Shown here piece after piece: positions 34,410-43,243 of a stretch of DNA of 64,000 bases. The translations under genes and the position numbers were made by a program. Below the pieces are notes generated by a model. It did not search any database. It saw only the letters and a program-made list of their open reading frames with translations, and was not told the origin of the DNA. The DNA lies in the NCBI RefSeq assembly GCF_000719865.1, contig NZ_JOID01000005.1, positions 180,814-244,813 on the forward strand, in the 5' to 3' direction. Position 1 is the first letter of the stretch. Each line of letters opens with the position of its first letter. Origin of the DNA: Streptomyces albus subsp. albus. GTDB lineage: Bacteria > Actinomycetota > Actinomycetes > Streptomycetales > Streptomycetaceae.

Positions 34410-36089
34410 TCAGAGCGCGGCGACGCGCTCCCGGTAGCCGCGCACGGCGGCGGCGTCCTTGAAGGGCTCCAGCCGGCGTTCGAAGTCGCGGACGTACTCC
34501 GTCGCCCGCACCGACCGCATCTCCGCCGCCTGCCGCGCCGACTCGGCGCCCAGCGCGCACGCCTGGTCCAGATCGCCCAGGCCCAGCCGCGCCGAGGCGA
34601 GCACCACCCGGCAGAACAGCCGGCTCCGGGCGTAGCCGGCGTCGCGCAGCTGCAGCGACCGCTCGGCGTGCTGGGCGGCGGCCCGGTACTGGCCGAGGTC
34701 GCGGTGGCAGTGCCCGAACTCGTCGGCGAGCTGCGCCTCGTCGAAGAAGCGCGCCCAGTACGGCACCTCGTCGCCCGGGCGCGCCGACTCCAGCGCGCGT
34801 TCCGCCCGCGCCAGGGCCCCGGTGCAGGCCCGGACGTCGCCCAGCAGGCCGTGGGCCCGGGCCTCGGCCGCGTGCAGCAGGGACTGCACCACCGGGGGCG
34901 CGCCGCAGCCCACGCCCTGCTGCGCGACCCGGGCGAGCTGGGCCGCCTCCCGGCCGTGGCCCAGATAGACCGCTTGCCGGCTCATGGTGACCAGCACGTA
35001 GCTGCCGTAGACGCGGTCGTCGGCGGCCTGCGAGAGCCGCAGGGCCTGGACGAAGTACCGCTGGGCGAGACCGTGCGCCGCGATGTCGTACGAGGTCCAG
35101 CCCGCGAGCCGGGTCAGATCGGCCACGGCTCCGAAGAGCTGCCGCCCCGTGGTCTCGCCGTAGGAACCGCGCAGCATGGGCTCGGCCTCGTGTTCGAGGT
35201 AGCGGACCAGGGCCTGCCGGGCGTGGCCGCCGCCGTAGGCGTGGTCGAGCGAGCGGAAGAGTTCGCCCACCGAGCGCAGGGCCGCGATGTCCCCCGCGGT
35301 CACCTTGGTTCCGGGTCCGGCTGCCGGCCGTTCACGGCCGCGGAGCGGCGGCGTCCGGCCGGGTGCGGTGACCGCGCGGCCGTCGGTCCCCGGTCCGCCG
35401 GGGACGCCCGGGGCGGCGGGAACCGCGGTGCCGGTGCCGGAACGCAGAGCGGCGCGGGGCCCCGGGACGGCGCCGGGGCGGAGCCGCGCCGCGCCGGACG
35501 GGGAGCCGGGCGCGGAACCCGGCGCCGGGCCGGTGCGCGGCCCGGGCACGGCCGCTCCCTCGCCCCCTCCGGACTCGGCGGAGTCCTTCCCCCCGGGCTG
35601 CCGTCCGGGGCGGGCGACCCTCTCGTCCGTCCGCCCGATCAGCCAGTCGCGGCTCGGCACCACCAGCCCGGCCGGGGTGAAGGCGATCTTCCGCAGCTCG
35701 GCGTGGCTGCCGGAGTCCTTCCGCCACAGCCCGCTGACGATGTCCACCGCCTCGGCGGGCGTCTCCGCGAACTCCAGGCCGGCGTAGACCGGCGCGCAGG
35801 CGTCCAGCCCGAGGTCCTGCGCGGTGAGCCGGCGCCCCAGCCGGCGGGTGAAGACCTCCGCGATCAGCGCGGGGGTCGTGCCGCGCGGCTGCTGGCCGCG
35901 CAGCCAGCGGGTCACCGACGTCTTGTCGTAGCGCAGGTCGAGGCCGTGCTCCAGGCCGAGCTGGTCGACCCGGCGGGCCAGCCCCGCGTTGGAGAAGCCG
36001 GCCTCGGCGATGAGAGCGGCCAGGCGGCGGTTGGGGATGCGCTGGGGGATGGTCCCGTCACGCAGCCCGGGGGAGGGTCGATCCGTCAT
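34410..36089 (-). CDS. NsdA-like HTH/TPR transcriptional regulator
   Basis: A 559-residue protein. Residues about 15-90 contain a HTH-like domain (NRRLAALIAEAGFSNAGLARRV..., DKTSVTRWLRGQQPRGTTPALIAEVF, LTAQDLGLD) that closely resembles the start of NsdA, a negative regulator of development and antibiotic production in S. coelicolor. A Gly/Pro/Ala linker of about 120 residues follows (near 155-275), then helical TPR-like repeats (about 280-555, with LRLSQAADDR, VAQQGVG, ERSLQLRDAGYARS). ATG at 36089 chosen; the frame upstream is not domain-like. A 14-bp palindrome lies 170 bases upstream. Confidence 0.8.
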   Translation of the reverse strand: MTDRPSPGLRDGTIPQRIPNRRLAALIAEAGFSNAGLARRVDQLGLEHGLDLRYDKTSVTRWLRGQQPRGTTPALIAEVFTRRLGRRLTAQDLGLDACAPVYAGLEFAETPAEAVDIVSGLWRKDSGSHAELRKIAFTPAGLVVPSRDWLIGRTDERVARPGRQPGGKDSAESGGGEGAAVPGPRTGPAPGSAPGSPSGAARLRPGAVPGPRAALRSGTGTAVPAAPGVPGGPGTDGRAVTAPGRTPPLRGRERPAAGPGTKVTAGDIAALRSVGELFRSLDHAYGGGHARQALVRYLEHEAEPMLRGSYGETTGRQLFGAVADLTRLAGWTSYDIAAHGLAQRYFVQALRLSQAADDRVYGSYVLVTMSRQAVYLGHGREAAQLARVAQQGVGCGAPPVVQSLLHAAEARAHGLLGDVRACTGALARAERALESARPGDEVPYWARFFDEAQLADEFGHCHRDLGQYRAAAQHAERSLQLRDAGYARSRLFCRVVLASARLGLGDLDQACALGAESARQAAEMRSVRATEYVRDFERRLEPFKDAAAVRGYRERVAAL

Positions 36090-36410
36090 CGGTTGTGCGG
36101 TCTCCTGCCTTCCGGACCCGTGGAGCGGAGCGGGGCGCGACAGGCCCGAGGAGCCCGCGCTCGCCCGATCGCCCTCCTTGGACCGGCGCGAATTTAGCGG
36201 GAGACAGGGTGTTTTCGGACATCTCGTCGCCTTGTTCATCCGATCGTGTGAGCGGAACCGGAATTCCGGTACGAACCCCCCGGTGGCCCGCTAAGAGCCG
36301 ACCGCATCCGGAAGCCCGTGCGAGCCACCCGGCGCGGCGCGGTGCCGTGCCGGTCGTACAGTGACTGAGGGCGCCATCAGTGCCGTACCGCTGTTCGAAG
36401 AGGAGCCACC
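36090..36410. promoter_or_regulatory. Divergent region, NsdA-like gene / lipB
   Basis: A 321-base gap with promoters for both genes. On the minus strand TAAATT near 36193 is a plausible -10 box for the regulator. ACCGGAATTCCGGT at 36257-36270 is a perfect 14-bp palindrome and a candidate operator. TACAGT at 36357-36362 could be the lipB -10 box. No gene seen. Confidence 0.45.
36257..36270. promoter_or_regulatory. 14-bp palindrome, candidate operator
   Basis: ACCGGAATTCCGGT is self-complementary and stands in the divergent promoter region, 168 bases upstream of the NsdA-like start and 141 bases upstream of lipB. Confidence 0.5.
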
Positions 36411-37196
36411 GTGAGTGAGCTGCGCTTTGTCCACCTCGGCTTCGGGGCGGACGCCGTCGAGTACCAGGCCGCGTGGCAGGAGCAGCGCCGGGTGCACGCG
36501 GCGAGGTTCGCGGACGAGATCCCCGACACCTGTCTGCTCCTGGAACACCAGGCCGTCTACACGGCGGGCCGCCGGACCGAGGACAGCGAGCGCCCGCTGG
36601 ACGGCACCCCGGTCGTCGACGTCGACCGCGGCGGCAAGATCACCTGGCACGGCCCGGGCCAGCTCGTCGGCTATCCGATCCTGAAGCTGCCCCGCCCGGT
36701 GGACGTCGTCGCCCATGTGCGCCGGCTGGAGGAGGCGCTGATCCGCGTCTGCGCGGACTTCGGGCTGGAGACCTCCCGGATCGAGGGCCGCAGCGGTGTC
36801 TGGGTGCTCGGCGACCCGGCGGACGCCCCGGCGGCCGCCCTCGGCGGGCTCTCCCTGGACTTCGACCCCCGGCTCAACGACGACCAGTTCGATCCCCGGC
36901 TGGCCGGCCCGGAGTACGCCCCGTCCAACGCCGGGCAGCGCGGGGAGGACCGCAAGCTGGCCGCGATCGGCATCCGCGTGGCCAAGGGCGTCACCATGCA
37001 CGGCTTCGCGCTCAACTGCGAGCCGGACAACACCTCGTTCGACCGGATCGTGCCCTGCGGCATCCGGGACGCGGGCGTCACCTCGCTCTCCGCCGAACTG
37101 GGGCGCACGGTGCCGGTCTCCGAGGTGCTGCCGGTGGTGGAGAAGAGGCTGCGCGAGGTGCTGGAGTCGGCCGAGCCGCTCCCCCGGGCCGTCTGA
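36411..37196 (+). CDS. lipB: Octanoyl-[acyl carrier protein]:protein octanoyltransferase
   Basis: A 261-residue enzyme that moves octanoate from acyl carrier protein to lipoyl domains, the first step of lipoate synthesis. Seen are [21 protein letters not shown] near residue 65, the catalytic lysine K182 in [14 protein letters not shown] and the catalytic cysteine C216 in VPCGIRDAG. It carries a roughly 40-residue insertion ([13 protein letters not shown]...PEYAPSNAG) that is usual in streptomycete LipB. The GTG at 36411 follows AGGAG at 36400. lipA follows after 269 bases. Confidence 0.96.
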   Translation: MSELRFVHLGFGADAVEYQAAWQEQRRVHAARFADEIPDTCLLLEHQAVYTAGRRTEDSERPLDGTPVVDVDRGGKITWHGPGQLVGYPILKLPRPVDVVAHVRRLEEALIRVCADFGLETSRIEGRSGVWVLGDPADAPAAALGGLSLDFDPRLNDDQFDPRLAGPEYAPSNAGQRGEDRKLAAIGIRVAKGVTMHGFALNCEPDNTSFDRIVPCGIRDAGVTSLSAELGRTVPVSEVLPVVEKRLREVLESAEPLPRAV

Positions 37197-37465
37197 CGCG
37201 CTCGCGCGGGCCGTCCGACAGGCTTCCCGGGCCGCCGCCGCGCCCTCCCGGCCCTTCCGGGAACCCGGGAATGCCCGCCCCCTCGGCGGCGGTTGGCGAA
37301 GGAACGGGACCGCTTCCCCGGCGCACCGCCGGGAGCGGGCACGGCGGTGCGGAGGGCAGCGGGCCCCCCGGCGCGGCGGCCGTGGAAATTACGGGCGTAC
37401 CCTGGTGTTCGCCGAAGATTCGAAAAGCCACGCAAGGCAACGCTGAGAAAAGGGGAGTGCCGGAC

Positions 37466-38437
37466 GTGTCCGCAGTCGCACCCGACGGCCGGAAGATGCT
37501 CCGTCTGGAGGTCCGGAACAGCCAGACCCCCATCGAGCGCAAGCCGGAGTGGATCAAGACCCGGGCCAAGATGGGCCCCGAGTACACCGAACTCCAGGGC
37601 CTGGTGAAGCGCGAGGGCCTGCACACGGTGTGCCAGGAGGCCGGCTGCCCCAACATCTACGAGTGCTGGGAGGACCGCGAGGCGACCTTCCTCATCGGCG
37701 GCGACCAGTGCACCCGGCGCTGCGACTTCTGCCAGATCGACACCGGCAAGCCGCAGGCGCTGGACCGCGACGAGCCCCGGCGCGTGGCCGAATCCGTACA
37801 GTCCATGGAGCTGAAGTACGCCACGATCACGGGCGTGGCCCGCGACGACCTGGACGACGGCGGCGCCTGGCTCTACGCGGAGACCGTGCGGCAGATCCAC
37901 GCGCTGATGCCGGGCACCGGTGTCGAGCTGCTGATCCCGGACTTCAACGCGGTCCCCGAACAGCTCGCCGAGGTCTTCTCCAGCCGTCCCGAGGTGCTCG
38001 CGCACAACGTCGAGACGGTCCCCCGGATCTTCAAGCGCATCCGCCCCGGCTTCCGCTACGAGCGCTCCCTCGACGTCATCCGGCAGGCCCGCGCGGACGG
38101 GCTGGTCACCAAGTCGAATCTGATCCTGGGCATGGGCGAGGAGCGCGCGGAGATCACCGAGGCGCTGCGCGATCTGCACGAGGCCGGCTGCGAGCTGATC
38201 ACGATCACCCAGTACCTGCGGCCGACGCCGCGCCACCACCCCGTGGTGCGCTGGGTGAAGCCGCAGGAGTTCGTGGAGCTGCAGCAGGAGGCGGAGGAGA
38301 TCGGCTACGCCGGTGTCATGTCCGGCCCGCTCGTCCGCTCCTCGTACCGCGCCGGCCGCCTCTACCAGCAGGCGATGGAGCGGCGCGGCGAGGCCCCGGC
38401 GCGCGGTGGCGCCGCCGCGGACCGGCAGTCCGCCTGA
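37466..38437 (+). CDS. lipA: Lipoyl synthase (radical SAM)
   Basis: A 323-residue radical SAM enzyme that inserts two sulfur atoms into protein-bound octanoate, completing lipoate on E2 proteins such as SucB. The auxiliary cluster cysteines are C56-x4-C61-x5-C67 ([12 protein letters not shown]) and the radical SAM cluster is C82-x3-C86-x2-C89 (CTRRCDFC). The C-terminal RSSYRAG serine motif is present. I chose the GTG at 37466 ([12 protein letters not shown]), with AGGGGAG upstream; a GTG three codons earlier is too close to that site. Confidence 0.97.
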   Translation: MSAVAPDGRKMLRLEVRNSQTPIERKPEWIKTRAKMGPEYTELQGLVKREGLHTVCQEAGCPNIYECWEDREATFLIGGDQCTRRCDFCQIDTGKPQALDRDEPRRVAESVQSMELKYATITGVARDDLDDGGAWLYAETVRQIHALMPGTGVELLIPDFNAVPEQLAEVFSSRPEVLAHNVETVPRIFKRIRPGFRYERSLDVIRQARADGLVTKSNLILGMGEERAEITEALRDLHEAGCELITITQYLRPTPRHHPVVRWVKPQEFVELQQEAEEIGYAGVMSGPLVRSSYRAGRLYQQAMERRGEAPARGGAAADRQSA

Positions 38438-38840
38438 GCGGCGCGCCGCGCCCCGGGCCGGTGCTCCCGGCGCCGGCCCGGGGCGTCCCGCCCTCCCGTC
38501 CCCGCCCCTGGGGGTTCACTGACGCACACACGCGTTCCCGATCGCGAAGTCAAGGGGTCGTGCGGCATCACTCGAAGGGCCGTACGACCCCGCGCCGGGA
38601 CCACTGTTCGTCCGCTTCGGAACATTGTTTCGCTGCGTTTGACCGATCGGTCACCCCCTGGTAACACCTAGGGATGACGCTGGATTTACGCACCGCGAAC
38701 GCACACGCGCCGGTCCGGCGCGGCCGCCTTCCCCGCCCGCCGGACCACCGCCCGCCGCGCCCGCCCGCGTGAACCCCCGGCGCCGCCGCACCGCCCGCGC
38801 CACCGTCCTCCCGTCCGACGCTCCGAGGGGAAACGAGACC
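38438..38840. other. lipA to small-gene intergenic region
   Basis: A 403-base gap. It holds a clear promoter with an overlapping palindrome at 38639-38667 (separate entry). The rest shows no gene; a GC-rich partial hairpin just after lipA (CCCCGGGCCGGTGCTCCCGG...GGCCCGGGG, about 38450-38485) may be its terminator. Confidence 0.5.
38639..38667 (+). promoter_or_regulatory. Sigma-70-type promoter overlapped by a TetR-like palindrome
   Basis: TTGACC (38639-38644) and TAACAC (38662-38667) are separated by exactly 17 bases. The 14-bp perfect palindrome TGACCGATCGGTCA (38640-38653) covers the -35 box and early spacer. It reads towards the small gene at 38841. The palindrome has the GACC...GGTC form common for TetR-family operators; no tetR gene is in the neighbourhood. 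Confidence 0.6.
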
Positions 38841-39050
38841 ATGCAGGGCTCTCCCGTCCACGCCACCGCGATCCCGTCCGTCACCGGCGCACTGCGGGCC
38901 GTGGAGTCCGTTCTGCTGCGCCGCGGCCAGCTCACCGCCCGCCGCAACGCCTGGACCGCCGTCCTGGAGGACCGCCGCCGCGCCAGGGCGCGGTCCGAGG
39001 CGGAGCACGTACTGGAGGCCGCGGCGACCGGCGCTCCGCAGGCCACGTAA
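38841..39050 (+). CDS. Small basic protein of unknown function
   Basis: A 69-residue protein (MQGSPVHATAIPSVTGALRAV...) with a helical, Arg-rich middle (RRNAWTAVLEDRRRARARSEA). ATG at 38841 with AGGGGAAA upstream. It lies ten bases before the DUF4191 gene and probably shares its transcript. I know no function. Confidence 0.7.
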   Translation: MQGSPVHATAIPSVTGALRAVESVLLRRGQLTARRNAWTAVLEDRRRARARSEAEHVLEAAATGAPQAT

Positions 39051-39060
39051 ACTCGGAGCC

Positions 39061-39750
39061 ATGGCGAGGAAGGCAACATCCGAGAACCCCGGGCGGCTCA
39101 AGCAGATCGCCCTGACCTACAAGATGACCAAGCGGTCCGACTCCAAGGTCGGACTCGTCGTCGCGGCTGTGGGACTTGTCACCTTCGGTGTCCTCCTCGC
39201 GATCGGCTTCCTGATCGACCACCCGGTGTACCTGGGCATCCTGGGGGCCCTGCTGGCCTTCCTCGCCATGGCGATCGTCTTCGGGCGGCGCGCCGAGGCG
39301 GCGGCCTTCGGGCAGATGGAGGGCCAGCCGGGGGCGGCCGCGGCGGTCCTGGAGAACGTGAAGCGCGGCTGGACGGTGACGCCCGCGGTGGCGATGAACC
39401 GCCAGCAGGACGTCATCCACCGGGCCGTCGGCAAGGCGGGCATCGTGCTGGTGGCCGAGGGCAACCCGAACCGGCTCAAGGGCCTGCTGGCCGCCGAGAA
39501 GCGGAAGATGGCCCGCATCGTCTCGGACGTCCCGGTGCACGATGTGACGGTGGGCAACGGCGAGGGCCAGGTGCCGCTGAAGAAGGTCCGCACCCACCTG
39601 CTGAAGCTTCCCCGGGTGCTGACCGGCCCGCAGGTCACCACCGTCAACGACCGGCTGCGCGCGATGGGCGACCTGATGAGCAACATGCCGATGCCGAAGG
39701 GGCCCCTGCCGAAGGGCATGCGGATGCCCAAGGGCGGCCGGATGCGCTGA
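39061..39750 (+). CDS. DUF4191 membrane protein
   Basis: A 229-residue protein: short basic N-terminus, two membrane helices (about residues 29-51 and 58-79), then a cytoplasmic domain (GWTVTPAVAMNRQQDVIHRAVGKAGIVLVAEG...) and a Met/Pro/Lys-rich tail (MPMPKGPLPKGMRMPKGG). This is the actinobacterial DUF4191 pattern. Function unknown. ATG at 39061. It converges with the RDD gene across a strong hairpin. Confidence 0.87.
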   Translation: MARKATSENPGRLKQIALTYKMTKRSDSKVGLVVAAVGLVTFGVLLAIGFLIDHPVYLGILGALLAFLAMAIVFGRRAEAAAFGQMEGQPGAAAAVLENVKRGWTVTPAVAMNRQQDVIHRAVGKAGIVLVAEGNPNRLKGLLAAEKRKMARIVSDVPVHDVTVGNGEGQVPLKKVRTHLLKLPRVLTGPQVTTVNDRLRAMGDLMSNMPMPKGPLPKGMRMPKGGRMR

Positions 39751-39839
39751 GCCGGCGCGCCGCGGCCGTCCCACGCCTCCGGTCGCACCGGGGCGGGCCC
39801 ACCGCACACGCCCGAACCCGTACAGCCGACTCGTACAGC

Positions 39840-39884
39840 CGAAGGGCCCGGATCTCCTGTGTTCCAGGAGATCCGGGCCCTTCG
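39840..39884. terminator. Bidirectional hairpin terminator
   Basis: A perfect 20-bp stem (39840-39859 with 39865-39884; inner CTCCTG/CAGGAG) closes a 5-base loop TGTTC between the convergent DUF4191 and RDD genes. Confidence 0.9.
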
Positions 39885-39975
39885 CGCATACCGCTCCGTA
39901 CCGCTCAGCCACCGCTCGGGGCTTCACACCACCGTTCGGGCCGGGCCGTCGCCTCGCGGACCGTGCGGCCGCCGG

Positions 39976-40443
39976 TCAGATGCGTACCTGGACCGACCGG
40001 GCGAGCCGGTCGTGGAGGCCGCGGCCGTCGCGGTCCCAGATCAGCGCGGGGATGACCAGCAGGAGCAGCACCGTCCGCACGGCGACCCGTACGGCGCCCA
40101 GCCGGTCGCCGTCCTCGGCGATGACCCGCAGGCCCATCAGCCGCTTGCCGGGCGTGCTCCCGACCGTGGTGAGGGTGGTGAGGCTGAGCACCGCGAAGAG
40201 GGCGAGCGCCCAGTTGTTCGCGGCCCTGAGCTCGCCGCCCGAGAGCAGCCCGTAGGCGATCAGGACGCAGAGCGCCCAGTCGATGAGGAGGGCGCCGTAC
40301 CGGCGCCCCACGCCGGCGACCGAGCCCGGCCCCGCCTTGGGCAGGCCGAGGCGCTCGCCCCGGTAGCCGAAGTCCACACCCATGTCCTCGGCCGCCGCGC
40401 GGGGGCCCGAGATCCACGATCCGATTGCTTGCCTGTTGTCCAC
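39976..40443 (-). CDS. RDD-family membrane protein
   Basis: A 155-residue RDD protein with helices at about residues 51-70, 78-97 and 121-137. The motif residues are in GVGRRYGALLIDWAL (R and D), and GSTPGKRLMGLRV is the family's second signature. The GTG at 40443 is the start. The family is poorly understood; some members move ions. Divergent from glnA, next to the GlnR-controlled promoter. Confidence 0.88.
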   Translation of the reverse strand: MDNRQAIGSWISGPRAAAEDMGVDFGYRGERLGLPKAGPGSVAGVGRRYGALLIDWALCVLIAYGLLSGGELRAANNWALALFAVLSLTTLTTVGSTPGKRLMGLRVIAEDGDRLGAVRVAVRTVLLLLVIPALIWDRDGRGLHDRLARSVQVRI

Positions 40444-40585
40444 CCGTCCACGGTACTGCGGGCCGCCGGCGGGCCCGGGACCGCATACGTTCCCCGCCGC
40501 GCGGGCCGGGCCCGGAAGGGCGCAGGACCGCCGTCGCGACGAGCACGGGCCCGGGTTTCAACAGGCAGAACGGGCCACCGGCCGG

Positions 40586-40623
40586 TTAACCTCGGCGAAA
40601 CAAATGGGTCACGCTCGGGAAAT
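40586..40623 (+). promoter_or_regulatory. Four-box GlnR operator upstream of glnA
   Basis: The arrangement is TTAAC-N6-GAAAC-N6-GTCAC-N6-GAAAT, which matches the known actinobacterial GlnR consensus gTnAC-n6-GaAAc repeated twice with all three spacers exactly six bases. It ends 94 bases before the glnA ATG. TAAGGT at 40634-40639 is a plausible -10 box just downstream, so GlnR would act as activator here, as known for S. coelicolor glnA. Confidence 0.85.
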
Positions 40624-40717
40624 CCCCCAAACCTAAGGTCGATGCCAGCGTGCCACCGCACTGGCCGCGTTTCAGGCAATCCCGCCACCCCCCGGACGGC
40701 GGGCTAGGAGGAGTTGC

Positions 40718-42127
40718 ATGTTCCAGAACGCCGACGATGCGAAGAAGTTCATCGCGGACGAGGACGTCAAATTCATCGACGTCCGGTTCTGCGATCTGCC
40801 CGGCGTGATGCAGCACTTCACGATCCCGGCCGCGGTCTTCGACCCGGCCGAGGAGCTCGCGTTCGACGGCTCGTCGATCCGCGGCTTCCAGGCGATCCAC
40901 GAGTCCGACATGGCGCTCCGCGCCGACCTCAGCACGGCTCGTGTCGACCCGTTCCGCCGGGACAAGACGGTCAACATCAACTTCTTCATCCACGACCCGA
41001 TCACGGGCGAGCAGTACAGCCGTGACCCGCGCAACATCGCCAAGAAGGCCGAGGCCTACCTCGCCTCCACCGGTATCGCCGACACGGCGTTCTTCGGCCC
41101 CGAGGCCGAGTTCTACGTCTTCGACAGCGTGCGGTTCAGCACCGCCGCGAACGAGTCCTTCTACCACATCGACTCCGAGGCGGGCGCCTGGAACACCGGT
41201 GCCCTGGAGGACAACCGCGGGTACAAGGTCCGTTACAAGGGCGGCTACTTCCCGGCCCCGCCGGTCGACCACTTCGCCGACCTGCGTGCGGAGATCTCCC
41301 TGGAGCTGGACAAGGCCGGCCTGCAGGTCGAGCGCCAGCACCACGAGGTCGGCACCGCCGGCCAGGCCGAGATCAACTACAAGTTCAACACGCTGCTCGC
41401 CGCGGCCGACGACCTGATGCTCTTCAAGTACATCGTGAAGAACGTCGCCTGGCGCAACGGCAAGACCGCGACCTTCATGCCCAAGCCGATCTTCGGTGAC
41501 AACGGCTCCGGCATGCACGTCCACCAGTCCCTGTGGGCCGGCGGCGAGCCGCTGTTCTACGACGAGCAGGGCTACGCGGGCCTCTCGGACATCGCCCGCT
41601 ACTACATCGGCGGCATCCTCAAGCACGCCCCGTCGCTGCTGGCGTTCACCAACCCGACGGTGAACTCCTACCACCGCCTGGTGCCCGGCTTCGAGGCCCC
41701 GGTCAACCTGGTCTACTCGCAGCGCAACCGCTCCGCCGCGATGCGCATCCCGATCACGGGCTCCAACCCGAAGGCGAAGCGCGTCGAGTTCCGCGCCCCG
41801 GACCCGTCCTCGAACCCGTACCTCGCCTTCTCCGCGCTCCTCCTGGCGGGCCTCGACGGCGTCAAGAACAAGATCGAGCCGGCCGAGCCGATCGACAAGG
41901 ACCTCTACGAGCTCGCCCCCGACGAGCACGCCAACGTGGCCCAGGTCCCGACCTCCCTCCCCGCGGTCCTCGACGCCCTGGAGGCGGACAACGAGTACCT
42001 GCAGGCGGGCGGCGTCTTCACGGCCGACCTGATCGAGACCTGGATCGACTACAAGCGGACCCAGGAGATCGCCCCCATGGCCCTCCGCCCGCACCCGCAC
42101 GAGTTCGAGATGTACTTCGACATCTAA
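40718..42127 (+). CDS. glnA: Glutamine synthetase type I
   Basis: A 469-residue dodecameric enzyme that makes glutamine from glutamate and ammonia with ATP. Visible are FDGSSIRGF near residue 48, the metal-binding [12 protein letters not shown] near 125, the ATP-binding [16 protein letters not shown] near 250, NRSAAMRIP near 340 and the adenylylation tyrosine Y397 in DKDLYELAP, so it is of the GSI-beta type regulated by adenylylation. AGGAGG lies just before the ATG. The last eight codons (EFEMYFDI) and stop are now supplied by the left core of an integrated element; the protein remains complete. Confidence 0.97.
   Translation: MFQNADDAKKFIADEDVKFIDVRFCDLPGVMQHFTIPAAVFDPAEELAFDGSSIRGFQAIHESDMALRADLSTARVDPFRRDKTVNINFFIHDPITGEQYSRDPRNIAKKAEAYLASTGIADTAFFGPEAEFYVFDSVRFSTAANESFYHIDSEAGAWNTGALEDNRGYKVRYKGGYFPAPPVDHFADLRAEISLELDKAGLQVERQHHEVGTAGQAEINYKFNTLLAAADDLMLFKYIVKNVAWRNGKTATFMPKPIFGDNGSGMHVHQSLWAGGEPLFYDEQGYAGLSDIARYYIGGILKHAPSLLAFTNPTVNSYHRLVPGFEAPVNLVYSQRNRSAAMRIPITGSNPKAKRVEFRAPDPSSNPYLAFSALLLAGLDGVKNKIEPAEPIDKDLYELAPDEHANVAQVPTSLPAVLDALEADNEYLQAGGVFTADLIETWIDYKRTQEIAPMALRPHPHEFEMYFDI
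42102..42126 (+). repeat. attL core: 25-bp direct repeat, left copy
   Basis: This stretch (AGTTCGAG...CGACATCTA) is the glnA segment encoding EFEMYFDI plus TA of the stop. An identical copy is at 57315-57339. The bases just outside differ (A at 42127, G at 57340), so the copy is 25 bp exactly. Confidence 0.95.
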
Positions 42128-42157
42128 GCCGTTCGGTTGCGCTGACCAGCGCGAGAG

Positions 42158-43243
42158 CTATTCGGACCCCCTGCCAGTCCGCAGGGGGTCCGCAGCTTTT
42201 GTGATCTTGCCCAGCATGGCGGCCTCCACCGCGGTCCGGGTGGACTCATCCGAGTCCGGCCAGAGGTGACCGTATGTGTCCAGTGTCGTCTTCGCCGACG
42301 AGTGCCGCAGCCGGTGCTGCACCACCTTCACGTCCGCCCCGGAGGCGATGAGCAGCGAAGCGTAGTAGTGCCGCAGGTCGTGGAAACGGAACGCCTCCGG
42401 CAGTCCCGGCACCTTCGAGCGCACCGCCCGCATCTGCCGCTCGATCGCCCACGGGCTCACCTGCTCTCCCCCGTCGTGAGCGAGGACCGTCACCGGGCCG
42501 CCGTCGGCCGGCCGCGGCAGCACGTCCGCCAGGGCGCCGGGGATGGGGACGGCGGTCCGGCTCATCTCCGTCTTCAGCGGCTCGGCCGGGTACTGCACCG
42601 CGGGCCGGACCTCCCGGGTGTCGTGGTCGACGTCCGCGCGCCGCAGGCCGCAGACCTCCCCCACCCGCAGGCCGGCGAACGCACCGAGCAGCACGGCCAG
42701 GCGGTAGCGCTCATCGAACGCGGCGTGCATCTGCCACACCTGCTCAGTGGTCGCCACATACGGCCGCTGCTTCCCGCCCCCGGGCGTCGTCCGGCGCGAG
42801 CACGGGTTCGAGGTCACGAGGTTGTCGTGCACCGCGTCCGTCATCAGCTGCGCCAGCCGGTTGTGCAGGGCGTAGACGTAGGACTCCTTCCGCCCCTCCT
42901 TCCGCAGCCTGGCGAGCCAGGCCCGGACCATGCTCGGCTTGACGGAGCCGAGCGGCAGCGGGCCGAACTCCTTCCGGATGCGCTCCAGATGGACGCGCGC
43001 CTGCCGCACCGTGGACGGCCGGTTCGTCGCGTAGCCGGCCAGCCAGGTGTCGCACCACTCGTCCACGGTGACCTTCCGCGACTTCGGGTCGACATACCGC
43101 CCGGTGACCAGGCTCGCCGTCTCCTCGTCCAGCCAGCGCTGGGCGTCCAGCTTCCGCACGAAGTGCCGCGCGTGCTCCCGGCCGGTGGCGTCCCGGTATC
43201 GGGCCCGGTACTTCCCGTTCGGCCTCTTAGCGATGCTCGCCAT
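42158..43243 (-). CDS. int: Tyrosine recombinase (integrase)
   Basis: A 361-residue lambda-type integrase. Residues 1-45 are an arm-binding-like domain (MASIAKRPNGKYRARYRDATG), about 60-140 the SAM-like core-binding domain, and about 165-350 the catalytic domain with R193 (GLRVGEVCGL), a lysine in LKTEMSRT (K224), H288-x2-R291 (HDLRHYYASL), H314 and nucleophile Y324 (LDTYGHLWP). It should recombine the 25-bp core in glnA with the circular element. ATG at 43243; it overlaps the upstream regulator gene by 17 bases, so the two are probably expressed together. Its 3' end contains the left arm sites and a hairpin. Confidence 0.96.
   Translation of the reverse strand: MASIAKRPNGKYRARYRDATGREHARHFVRKLDAQRWLDEETASLVTGRYVDPKSRKVTVDEWCDTWLAGYATNRPSTVRQARVHLERIRKEFGPLPLGSVKPSMVRAWLARLRKEGRKESYVYALHNRLAQLMTDAVHDNLVTSNPCSRRTTPGGGKQRPYVATTEQVWQMHAAFDERYRLAVLLGAFAGLRVGEVCGLRRADVDHDTREVRPAVQYPAEPLKTEMSRTAVPIPGALADVLPRPADGGPVTVLAHDGGEQVSPWAIERQMRAVRSKVPGLPEAFRFHDLRHYYASLLIASGADVKVVQHRLRHSSAKTTLDTYGHLWPDSDESTRTAVEAAMLGKITKAADPLRTGRGSE
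42164..42191. terminator. Element-borne terminator after glnA and inside the int 3' end
   Basis: GGACCCCCTGC (42164-42174) pairs perfectly with GCAGGGGGTCC (42181-42191); loop of 6. On the plus strand it is followed by GCAGCTTTT, the form of a Rho-independent terminator for glnA. It lies within the last codons of the opposing integrase gene. Confidence 0.8.
42174..42195 (+). other. Left arm-type integrase sites (two GTCCGCAG copies)
   Basis: GTCCGCAG occurs at 42177-42184 and 42188-42195, 11 bases apart. The 22-base block matches 57191-57212 at the other end of the element in 20 of 22 positions and in the same orientation. This fits arm-type binding sites of a lambda-type integrase. Confidence 0.7.
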
